Assembly (NCBI GenBank): GCA_000433135.1
Contig: HF991961.1
Location: forward strand, 36,501 to 41,582
Source of the DNA: Clostridium sp. CAG:921
GTDB lineage: Bacteria; Bacillota; Clostridia; TANB77; CAG-465
Direction: 5' to 3'
DNA length: 5,082 nucleotides
The notes under the pieces are model-generated. The model had not been told where the DNA came from, ran no database searches, and was given only the letters and a program-made list of their open reading frames with translations. A program made the translations under genes and the position numbers. Below are positions 1 to 5,082 of the stretch, in pieces; the first letter of the stretch is position 1; each line of letters opens with the position of its first letter.

Positions 1-1281
1 TAATGATAAGATGTTGTGATAAGGATATATTTTTCTTAAGTGTAATTCGAATGCAGTTTCCTGTACACGAATCGTAATTGTAGGATACAAGTATTTCATT
101 ATAGCCATCAAAAGTGTAGTTTTACCACAACCCTGCTCACCAGTTATAGCTGTAACTCTTGCACCTCTTATTAAATATTTAAGTAATTCAATAACATTTT
201 CTTTATTTTTATGTACTAATAATTGTTCCGCAGAAATAAGTGTTGGTGGAGCAAATTTTCTTACGAAAAATGCCCAAGATTCTGAAAAGTTAGGACGTAA
301 TACAACAACACGGGAACCATCTTTCATTTCATTGATTTTAAAACCAACAGATTCAGAAAGTTGTCCTGGATTGTTATACTTATATATGTTTTGACAAACT
401 CTTTTTAGTTCTGCCTCGCTACCAAATGACAAGAATGATAAATATGTAGCTTTACCTTTATAGAATATCCAAACACTATCATATGACATTGGTAGTCTTT
501 TACCCTTCATTTGTTCTATATAATCATCCATATCAGACAACTGATCTAGGAATGATGGTGGAATACCAGATACACCACCAGATACACCATCTATATTCAT
601 ATCACGTATATCATCAACAACACTGTAGCCTTTATATTCTTGATATATTCTTTGAACAACGATTTCCAACTTATCATCAAATGTAAGTGTATCTTCAGAT
701 ACTTCATTTGCAAATATATTAGATATCTCATCTGCAGTTATAACATATGAAGGAACCTCAGGATCAAATTCGTATTTTGGAAAATCCAAATTGTATTTAG
801 TAATTATCTGAGTTAAAGCATCCGCTTTATATGTTTTCTTATATATATGCATCAATATTTCAAATTTATCTTGTGGAGTCATAGCATCAAAATCATCAAA
901 CGGAATTGCATTATTTATGTTAAAAGAGTTAACTTTATAATTATTTCTTAGTAAGTCAAACATTAAAGTTTTTACATACTTTTTATCACTTTTATCAGCA
1001 TAGCCAGCACCACGAAGTGCCTTTTTTAATTCATACTTAACATTTTTTCTTCTTTCAAATTCCTCTTCTGATAATGCTAAATCATAAAGGTTCATTCTTG
1101 TTATCTCATCAAATTGCTTTTTAATGAACTCTTTCATCTTTTCAATACTATACTTTTCTTTTTCTCTTGACAAATTATCTGCTGCTTCTTTAGTATCCAC
1201 TTTCTTTACTTTATATACTACAAATCCTACTACAAAAACTATAAGTAAGATAATTAGCAATATGTTAAATACAAGTGCCAT
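1..1281 (-). CDS. cpaF: CpaF/TadA-like secretion ATPase with N-terminal membrane helix (partial, C-terminus beyond left edge)
   Basis: This is a VirB11/CpaF-family ATPase, the motor that in Tad/Flp systems drives pilin assembly from the inner face of the membrane. The first 427 residues are present and the frame is open to position 1. Residues 4-22 form a strongly hydrophobic helix followed by lysines, then a charged, probably helical stretch (about 29-62) and a linker to about 215. The family's N-terminal domain follows, with an INGVSG-like turn near 230-239, DGSRV at 321-325 and RKF at 341-343. Walker A is GEQGCGKTT at 381-389 and looks intact. The next strand with its acidic box reads VQETAFEL (406-413), where many relatives have IED. 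Walker B and the His box lie off the window. The start is supported by GAGGTG seven bases upstream, beginning right at the stop of the preceding gene. A membrane helix is atypical, because classical CpaF is soluble or peripheral. Family assignment is firm; the substrate is unknown. Confidence 0.92.
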   Translation of the reverse strand, partial: MALVFNILLIILLIVFVVGFVVYKVKKVDTKEAADNLSREKEKYSIEKMKEFIKKQFDEITRMNLYDLALSEEEFERRKNVKYELKKALRGAGYADKSDKKYVKTLMFDLLRNNYKVNSFNINNAIPFDDFDAMTPQDKFEILMHIYKKTYKADALTQIITKYNLDFPKYEFDPEVPSYVITADEISNIFANEVSEDTLTFDDKLEIVVQRIYQEYKGYSVVDDIRDMNIDGVSGGVSGIPPSFLDQLSDMDDYIEQMKGKRLPMSYDSVWIFYKGKATYLSFLSFGSEAELKRVCQNIYKYNNPGQLSESVGFKINEMKDGSRVVVLRPNFSESWAFFVRKFAPPTLISAEQLLVHKNKENVIELLKYLIRGARVTAITGEQGCGKTTLLMAIMKYLYPTITIRVQETAFELHLRKIYPYHNILSL

Positions 1282-1292
1282 TATATCACCTC

Positions 1293-2114
1293 TTAATTAC
1301 TTTCTTCTTTTAATTTTGAAAGTTCAAAAATTCTTGAAACAACCTCATTTGTTTGAGATAAGAAATATCCATTATAGTCTCTTGAATCAGCATTAATATT
1401 TTTATATACAAAGTCTATTACATTCCCAGTATTACATGCATCAGCAAAAATATAATTATGTGGAACCGCATATATTGGCTCTTTAATCCTATACTTTAAT
1501 TTAATATTTTGAATATTAAATCTTGATTTAGACTCATAATCTGCTATAACGTAAATTTTTTGTTTATCTTTTAGCTCCTCAACAGCACTTACTTTGTTAA
1601 AGAACTCATCAAGCTTTATAACATCTTGATTGCAAATACAAACTACAATTTCAGCATCTGCTAAAGTATCCCTTACAAATTTTTGTGACATTCCTTTTGG
1701 TAAATCAAGAAATACTAAATCATATATTTCTGCAGCTTTTCTTGTAATATATGGTAAATTATTTACCAAATCATTATATCCATCTTTATCTTTTGCAGTC
1801 ATACCATAAAGTATATCAAGTCTTCCTTTTAAAACTGGTTTTGCATAGTTTTGAATTGCATCAGATGTTAGCTTATTACTAGTAACTAATCTTATAAGTG
1901 CACTAACACCAAGATTAGCATTATCCAGCGCACCACTAGCCTTTAATTGATCATATAGAGTATATGATGTTTCAATTTTTTTTGAATCAAAATTTCCTTG
2001 CATTAAAAGGCAAGACGCTTTATGCACAACAGACATAACAGTACTTATTGCTACAGCCGCATGTGTATTTCCAGTCATACTCGTATCTGGTCCCCAAAAA
2101 ACAACTCTTGGCAT
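1293..2114 (-). CDS. MinD/CpaE-like protein with altered P-loop, second of a pair
   Basis: A 273-residue protein of the ParA/MinD/CpaE fold, inferred from its strand pattern and its place beside cpaF. CpaE-type proteins position Tad pilus machinery. The N-terminal strand RVVFWGP leads into a loop at residues 11-18 (TSMTGNTH), where the family has KGGVGKTT. Glycine 15 and threonine 17 remain, but the P-loop lysine position is Asn16 and the signature lysine position is Thr11. A helix like that of the family follows (AAVAIS). YDLVFLDLPKG at 131-141 matches the Walker B-type strand, and NQD at 162-164 lies where MinD-like proteins contact the base. An N-terminal receiver-like domain, found in some CpaE proteins, is absent. 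A strong AGGAGG lies within the end of the upstream gene. Either the protein binds ATP through a variant loop typical of a Firmicutes subfamily, or it is a non-catalytic partner. Confidence 0.78.
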   Translation of the reverse strand: MPRVVFWGPDTSMTGNTHAAVAISTVMSVVHKASCLLMQGNFDSKKIETSYTLYDQLKASGALDNANLGVSALIRLVTSNKLTSDAIQNYAKPVLKGRLDILYGMTAKDKDGYNDLVNNLPYITRKAAEIYDLVFLDLPKGMSQKFVRDTLADAEIVVCICNQDVIKLDEFFNKVSAVEELKDKQKIYVIADYESKSRFNIQNIKLKYRIKEPIYAVPHNYIFADACNTGNVIDFVYKNINADSRDYNGYFLSQTNEVVSRIFELSKLKEESN

Positions 2115-2116
2115 AA

Positions 2117-2830
2117 TTAATCTCTCCTCCTTTTAATTTCTTTTATTACATTTTTATATGATGGCTCACCTATAATTTGTGCAGTAATTTGTGCCAAATT
2201 TTCTAAGTATTGCTTTGTATGTTTTTTCAAATCGATAATTCCACTGTATTGTGAATCTATATCAACCACCTTGTCCATATCATCTTGCATTATTTCATAC
2301 TCAGGTTCTTGCCAATCAACGCTATAATCAATAATTGCATTTTTAAAATAATCTTCAGCTGCTCTTGACATTATACCTTTATATAACACTTTTGTTAATT
2401 TGACATTTTCTTCAGATTGATTATATACTCTTATAGCTTTTATTATATCTTTGTTCTTAGCTATTGACAAAACACTTGTATCTATAAAGAAATACTTTTT
2501 ATCAATTCCTCTAGATCTAAAAAACTCATAAGACTTAGGGCTATCTATATCAATTAGCATACAATCATATAAACTGATGTTGATTCCTTGTTCTGACATA
2601 TAGTTTTCAACATCATGCATACTGTCAAAGCCAACTGCAAAGTCAATATTATTGTACTGTGTTATGTATGACCTTCCAACATTACTAAGTGCTGGAACAA
2701 CAAATTTAAGTTTTCTATCCAAAGTAGCATCTACTACTATTACAGATTTTCCCATTGAATACAGCGCTTTTGCAAGATTAATTGCAAAATCATACTTATC
2801 CATATAACCTATCAAACCTACAACTTGCAT
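2117..2830 (-). CDS. MinD/CpaE-like protein with degenerate Walker A, first of a pair
   Basis: A 237-residue protein recognisable as ParA/MinD-like by its N-terminus. GYMDKYDFAINLAKAL (8-23) lines up without gaps with the family pattern GGVGKTTTAINLAAAL. The helix after the loop is preserved, but GKTT is replaced by DKYD (11-14) and the signature lysine position is Ile7. Lys12 still sits at the P-loop lysine position. IVVDAT (31-36) matches the second-strand aspartate motif and YDCMLIDIDSP (88-98) the Walker B-type strand. The C-terminus ends in KRRRD and is highly charged. AGGAGG lies seven bases before the ATG. The stop is two bases from the next start, so translational coupling with the next gene is likely. 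I infer a structural or regulatory partner of the neighbouring CpaE-like protein, or a heterodimer in which neither subunit is a standard ATPase. Assignment rests on alignment by eye. Confidence 0.72.
   Translation of the reverse strand: MQVVGLIGYMDKYDFAINLAKALYSMGKSVIVVDATLDRKLKFVVPALSNVGRSYITQYNNIDFAVGFDSMHDVENYMSEQGINISLYDCMLIDIDSPKSYEFFRSRGIDKKYFFIDTSVLSIAKNKDIIKAIRVYNQSEENVKLTKVLYKGIMSRAAEDYFKNAIIDYSVDWQEPEYEIMQDDMDKVVDIDSQYSGIIDLKKHTKQYLENLAQITAQIIGEPSYKNVIKEIKRRRD
2126..2131 (-). promoter_or_regulatory. Ribosome binding site embedded in the upstream coding sequence
   Basis: AGGAGG is made from the arginine codons near the end of the first CpaE-like gene (its C-terminal KRRRD). It serves the next gene, whose ATG begins two bases after the stop. 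This arrangement favours translational coupling and matched output of the two CpaE-like proteins. Confidence 0.7.
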
Positions 2831-2874
2831 TTCTTATCCTCCTAGTTTTCTATATATCTAATACTTATTAAAAT

Positions 2875-3903
2875 TTACTCAACATTTCCAGATACTAATT
2901 GATCTCTTTGAGTTTTTTGTGTTGTTATAGATTGTTGTGATCCTGATACAACATTTCCAAATTTTTCTTCATTATTATCTTCATATTCTTTTAAAGCATT
3001 TTCCATATTTGCTCTTGTTTCAGCATTTAATTTTGCTTTTGCTTGATCTAATATATTTGAGTTTGATTTTATTAAATCCATTACTTTTGTATTTGGTTGA
3101 TAATTTTCTTTTGTTCTTGTTACTGTTGTTGCAAAGTTTTTATACTCTTTTACAAGACCAAGCACTATAGTAGTAAGTTCTGTTTCATCAGCATCCTTTA
3201 TATCAGCAATTTTATCTTTAATATTTTCTTGAACATAACCTTCTGCTTTTTCTGCTTCTTCATCTGATACTTTTATTTGAGCATCTTGATCAACATATTT
3301 AGTTGCATATAACTTTGTACCTTGCTCTAAGAAAGAATCAACAACTGCACTGTTTAAAAGTAATCTTTCATCTTCTGCAAGTTGTAACCACATTGTCTCT
3401 CCTTCAATGTTTGTAACATTTTTTTGTGCTAATACAATATAATCTGTACCATTTGGAAACATTATTCTTACATCTACTATATCACCAGTATTTAAATCAC
3501 TTGGCATTAAAACAGTATTTACTTCCTGACTTCTTACGTCAGATGAAATAACTTCATCTGTAACCATGTTACTAGTAATAGGAACACGAGCAGCGATACT
3601 ATATTTTGCTACTTTTCCTGAAATATCGCCTAAGTCAAGTACACCTGATGGTACTGTATTATTGTGAATTGTAACAGTTGTTAGCATATCATCACTAATA
3701 GTTTCTCCTTGAACTACATCTTTAGTCAAAACGGCAACATTTTTTGTATACTTTGCAAGATACTTCTTGTTTGTTCCATTTTCATATGATTTTATAGTAC
3801 TAAGAGCCCACCAAACAGTAAGTCCAATACCTACTACACCTATTGCACAACCAATAGCCACACCTTGTAATGTTTTCTTTTTTATTTGACTCATACCTAT
3901 CAT
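2875..3903 (-). CDS. cpaB: CpaB/RcpC-like membrane-anchored SAF-domain protein
   Basis: First gene of the operon, 342 residues from the start chosen here. A short basic N-terminus (SQIKKK) precedes one membrane helix at about 12-36, giving an N-in orientation with the rest outside the membrane. A SAF domain covers about 55-117 (VAVLTKDVVQGETISDDML opens it), followed by an RcpC/CpaB-type segment at about 129-204 with the GDIVDVRI motif. In Gram-negative Tad systems CpaB works with the outer-membrane secretin; a Firmicute has none, so the role here is probably as an extracellular scaffold. The last 130 or so residues are an acidic, Lys/Glu-rich, mostly helical extension ending in a Ser/Thr/Gln-rich tail. 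I prefer this ATG over an in-frame one 18 bases upstream (at 3921), because GGAGG at 3915-3919 precedes it, while the upstream ATG has no ribosome site and would lie only about nine bases from the predicted transcription start. Confidence 0.85.
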   Translation of the reverse strand: MIGMSQIKKKTLQGVAIGCAIGVVGIGLTVWWALSTIKSYENGTNKKYLAKYTKNVAVLTKDVVQGETISDDMLTTVTIHNNTVPSGVLDLGDISGKVAKYSIAARVPITSNMVTDEVISSDVRSQEVNTVLMPSDLNTGDIVDVRIMFPNGTDYIVLAQKNVTNIEGETMWLQLAEDERLLLNSAVVDSFLEQGTKLYATKYVDQDAQIKVSDEEAEKAEGYVQENIKDKIADIKDADETELTTIVLGLVKEYKNFATTVTRTKENYQPNTKVMDLIKSNSNILDQAKAKLNAETRANMENALKEYEDNNEEKFGNVVSGSQQSITTQKTQRDQLVSGNVE

Positions 3904-3914
3904 AACGTATTCAA

Positions 3915-3919
3915 CCTCC
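3915..3919 (-). promoter_or_regulatory. Ribosome binding site that decides the CpaB-like start
   Basis: GGAGG lies 11 bases before the ATG at 3903. It begins with the last base of the upstream in-frame ATG at 3921, so the two starts are mutually exclusive in practice. The second CpaE-like gene uses a similar 11-base gap from its AGGAGG, so the spacing is plausible here. A third ATG at 3894 would be 20 bases away, too far. Confidence 0.6.
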
Positions 3920-3936
3920 ATTAATTTACTTTAGTT

Positions 3937-3965
3937 AGTATATCTCATTTTTACTTAAAACTCAA
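3937..3965 (-). promoter_or_regulatory. Sigma-A promoter of the Tad-like operon
   Basis: TTGAGT (3960-3965) and TATACT (3937-3942) are separated by exactly 17 bases, reading leftward. The expected transcription start is near 3930, about 27 bases before the preferred ATG at 3903. It is the only good promoter seen upstream of the four minus-strand genes, and no terminator interrupts them, so it probably drives the whole operon. Confidence 0.7.
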
Positions 3966-4019
3966 TATTTCAAATTTAATTTTTTTCTCTAGAAAACAAA
4001 TGTTAGAAAGTTGTAATTT

Positions 4020-4041
4020 TTGTGAAACATTTGTGTAACAT
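4020..4041. repeat. 11-bp tandem direct repeat upstream of the operon promoter
   Basis: TTGTGAAACAT (4020-4030) is followed directly by TTGTGTAACAT (4031-4041), with one mismatch. One helical turn of spacing puts both copies on the same DNA face, as for a regulator binding cooperatively. The repeat lies about 55 bases upstream of the -35 box. Its role as an operator is inference. Confidence 0.45.
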
Positions 4042-4054
4042 TTAATTTTTATGT

Positions 4055-4076
4055 TTATGTTTAGATATAAACATAA
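4055..4076. repeat. Palindrome upstream of the operon promoter
   Basis: TTATGTTTA (4055-4063) and TAAACATAA (4068-4076) form perfect 9-bp arms around GATA. A further direct copy of the left arm starts at 4049, overlapping by three bases, so a second pairing (4049-4058 with 4067-4076) is also possible. No T-run follows on either strand, so it is not a terminator. It could be a protein-binding site, though AT-rich DNA produces such arms by chance. Confidence 0.35.
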
Positions 4077-4254
4077 TATTTTAAAGCAATTAATTATTCT
4101 ACATATTAGTCTATTGAGTAAAGTCGTACTGTAAATATTTATTTAAATACTTATATGTTAATAACAGCATAAAATTTACATGATATTTTAAATATAAATT
4201 GTGCTAATATCCGTTATTTATTAATTTTTTAGACTATTTTTCTAACCACAAATT

Positions 4255-4269
4255 TGTAAAAAATTTACA
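4255..4269. repeat. Small palindrome upstream of the mid-interval promoter
   Basis: TGTAAA, then AAA, then TTTACA: perfect 6-bp arms about 38 bases upstream of the extended -10 box at 4307. The position would suit a regulator of that promoter. The composition makes chance occurrence likely. Confidence 0.25.
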
Positions 4270-4303
4270 TTGCTAATTTTAACTATATAGCATACACTAG
4301 TTT

Positions 4304-4312
4304 TGGTATAAT
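4304..4312 (+). promoter_or_regulatory. Extended -10 promoter of a possible small transcript
   Basis: TGGTATAAT is a perfect TATAAT with the TGn extension. No convincing -35 box lies 17 bases upstream (the bases there are TATATA), which extended -10 promoters tolerate. Transcription would start near 4319 and run to the terminator ending at 4492. Confidence 0.5.
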
Positions 4313-4361
4313 TTGTAGATTTTTAACATATTATATTATTATATTTTATATAGAAAAATTT

Positions 4362-4445
4362 ATGAAAACTAAATTAAGAAATAATAAAGATAATTTTTTT
4401 ACCGAAAATAAGTTTAAATTAAAACCATATTCATCAAAAAAATAA
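4362..4445 (+). CDS. Possible 27-residue basic peptide
   Basis: An ATG-initiated ORF of 27 codons plus stop with eight lysines and one arginine against two acidic residues, so a net charge near +7. It has no hydrophobic segment. It lies between an extended -10 promoter and a terminator whose stem begins within its TAA stop codon, a tight end typical of a real small gene. Against this, there is no clear ribosome binding site (only AGAAAAATTT before the ATG), and the peptide matches no family I know. The same transcript might instead be a non-coding RNA. Confidence 0.3.
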   Translation: MKTKLRNNKDNFFTENKFKLKPYSSKK

Positions 4446-4492
4446 GAGTAATATTGTATTTAAAAATAACAGTATTTACTCTTGTTTTTTTT
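4444..4492 (+). terminator. Strong intrinsic terminator, probably bidirectional
   Basis: Arms at 4444-4456 and 4470-4483 pair in eight uninterrupted pairs (AAGAGTAA with TTACTCTT), then a one-base bulge and five more including one G-U, around a 13-base AT loop. Eight Ts follow at 4485-4492. On the opposite strand the same stem is followed by one A and seven Ts (from the A-run 4436-4442), so leftward transcripts would also stop. It therefore separates the right-hand gene from the pilus operon in both directions. Confidence 0.75.
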
Positions 4493-4596
4493 ACAGATTT
4501 TTAATTCTATTTATGTTTTTACTATCTTTAATGCATATTTCATTATATTATACATTCACTTTCAAATATATTTTGTAATAAAATCCTTTAAAGCAG

Positions 4597-4625
4597 TTGA
4601 CATAATTTAAATACTATGATAGAAT
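4597..4625 (+). promoter_or_regulatory. Strong sigma-A promoter of the right-hand gene
   Basis: A consensus TTGACA (4597-4602), a 17-base spacer and TAGAAT (4620-4625). Transcription would start near 4632, leaving a leader of about 117 bases before the ATG at 4749. This is the best promoter match in the window. Confidence 0.75.
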
Positions 4626-4666
4626 GACAACGTAATTTAAATTTTTACTCAATAAAATATATTTTT

Positions 4667-4727
4667 AGGAGGTGATGCTCGTCTTATCATTATAAGACAG
4701 ATCTACAATCTATGTAACCCGCTGTTA
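4667..4727 (+). promoter_or_regulatory. Structured leader with a near-perfect ribosome site and three hairpins
   Basis: AGGAGGTGAT (4667-4676) is a ten-base complement to the 16S rRNA end, yet no start codon lies at normal distance; the ATG at 4675 is only two bases after GGAGG and would encode six residues (MLVLSL). Three consecutive hairpins follow: 4681-4698 (7-bp stem, CATT loop), 4699-4711 (AGAT/ATCT) and 4715-4727 (TAAC/GTTA). The tiny ORF would run through the first hairpin. The leader may regulate the gene at 4749 by attenuation, a ribosome standby site or a ligand, but I do not recognise a known riboswitch or ribosomal-protein leader. Confidence 0.4.
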
Positions 4728-4748
4728 AATCATTAAAAAGGAGATTTT

Positions 4749-5082
4749 ATGGAAAGTTTTAAGAACGTAAGCGTTTATGACATTCTGAAAGATATATCAG
4801 AACGTTCAAATTATGATTTTTCTGATGATGAGCTCTCTGATAATTACATTTCATCTATTTCAGAAGACTACTGCGATTTTTATGAGTATTTTGAATTCGT
4901 AGACAGAATACTTTCAAGTGGCTTTAACAAAGCTGCAAAATCTGACCGTATGGTAAGATTCAACTCACACCGTGAAGCTGGAAGACGCAAAGCAGAGAAG
5001 AAGAACACCATTTCAGTCAACAGTCGTAAAAAGATTTATCTGAAGCGTCGCAATGAAAAAGCAAAAAGTATCCAGGGCAGGG
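4749..5082 (+). CDS. Unrecognised protein, acidic N-terminus and basic C-terminal part (partial, right edge)
   Basis: The first 111 codons are present and the frame is still open at the edge. The start has AAGGAG five bases upstream. Residues 1-55 are acidic and rich in Ser, Asp, Glu and Tyr (for example SDDELSDNY and DFYEYFEF). From about residue 62 the chain becomes strongly basic (HREAGRRKAEKKN, then SRKKIYLKRRNEKAK), which suggests contact with nucleic acid. No signal peptide, membrane segment or catalytic motif is visible. By hand count the segment is about 36% GC, rising to about 43% after position 4920, against 27% in one line of the CpaB-like gene, and it uses CGT, CGC and CTG codons. 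That could mean horizontal transfer or a well-expressed gene. It is transcribed away from the pilus operon from its own promoter. I do not recognise the family. Confidence 0.75.
   Translation, partial: MESFKNVSVYDILKDISERSNYDFSDDELSDNYISSISEDYCDFYEYFEFVDRILSSGFNKAAKSDRMVRFNSHREAGRRKAEKKNTISVNSRKKIYLKRRNEKAKSIQGR

Larger units (their letters stand above)
4319..4492 (+). ncRNA. Possible small transcript of about 174 bases
   Basis: This is the interval from the start predicted by the extended -10 box to the end of the terminator T-run. It carries the 27-codon ORF but no good ribosome site, so a small regulatory RNA is as plausible as a messenger. No conserved RNA family is recognised. Boundaries are inferred from the promoter and terminator only. 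Confidence 0.3.
3966..4596. other. Extremely AT-rich gene-poor interval
   Basis: Apart from the repeats, small transcription unit and terminator listed separately, I see nothing coding here on either strand: stops are dense in all frames. In two 60-base lines counted by hand (4141-4200 and 4321-4380) G+C is 7 and 5 bases. Positions 4077-4254 and 4493-4596 hold no feature I can support. Confidence 0.6.

Noticed and set aside
483..686. Plus-strand 67-codon ORF
   Set aside because: It lies wholly antisense to the CpaF-like gene, has an odd His/Tyr-rich composition and no ribosome site; a shadow ORF.
1124..1396. Plus-strand 90-codon ORF
   Set aside because: It is antisense to the start of cpaF and the end of the CpaE-like gene. 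Its hydrophobic, Ser/Thr-rich composition is what the complement of Lys/Glu-rich coding sequence gives.
2937..3170. Plus-strand 77-codon Leu-rich ORF that resembles a membrane peptide
   Set aside because: It is the complement of the Lys/Glu/Asn-rich tail of the CpaB-like gene, with no promoter or ribosome site.
4171..4270. AAAATTTACAT occurs at 4171-4181 and again at 4260-4270
   Set aside because: A short AT-only-rich match in DNA near 10-20% GC; no regular array and no CRISPR-like spacing or third copy.
4667..4676. Minus-strand ATCACCTCCT, the 3' end of 16S rRNA
   Set aside because: Only these ten bases match; flanking bases do not continue into rRNA. It is simply the complement of a ribosome binding site.
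1..4698. Positions 1-11 (TAATGATAAGA) reappear inverted at 4682-4692, as if inverted repeats flanked the operon
   Set aside because: The left copy is part of the cpaF coding sequence at an arbitrary window edge, and the right copy is part of a local hairpin. An 11-base AT-rich match is expected by chance, and no recombinase is seen.
4681..4727. Three consecutive hairpins that suggest a tRNA or tRNA-like element
   Set aside because: There is no acceptor stem, no GTTCRA T-loop and no CCA-proximal pairing; the first stem has seven pairs with a four-base loop, unlike a D arm.

Overview
The window looks like chromosome of a low-GC Firmicute, probably a clostridial anaerobe. It is very AT-rich, the codons favour AGA, TTA and ATA, the ribosome binding sites are close to perfect AGGAGG types, and the promoters have sigma-A form. 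The sequence alone does not allow a genus to be named.

Left three quarters (1-3903, minus strand): four genes read leftward as one operon of the Tad/Flp pilus assembly type. The order is a membrane-anchored SAF-domain protein (CpaB/RcpC-like), two consecutive MinD/CpaE-like proteins, and a CpaF/TadA-like secretion ATPase that leaves the window at position 1 soon after its Walker A motif. A TTGAGT-N17-TATACT promoter sits just upstream of the first gene. The three gaps are 44, 2 and 11 bases, with no terminator between genes. In Tad systems CpaF powers pilin assembly, CpaE-type proteins localise the machine and CpaB belongs to the envelope-spanning part. Two things are unusual here: both CpaE-like proteins have badly altered nucleotide-binding loops, and the CpaF-like ATPase starts with a predicted membrane helix. 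The only intact P-loop visible is in CpaF. Platform, pilin and peptidase genes would be expected beyond the left edge and cannot be seen.

Middle (3904-4748): a gene-poor, extremely AT-rich interval. From left to right it holds the operon promoter, an 11-bp tandem repeat and a palindrome that could be operators, a possible small transcription unit (extended -10 promoter, 27-codon basic ORF, strong terminator that could work in both directions), and then a strong sigma-A promoter followed by a structured leader of about 115 bases.

Right end (4749-5082, plus strand): the first 111 codons of an unrecognised gene driven by that promoter. The protein starts acidic and becomes strongly basic, and its later part is clearly richer in GC than the pilus operon. 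It diverges from the operon, and nothing visible ties the two functionally.
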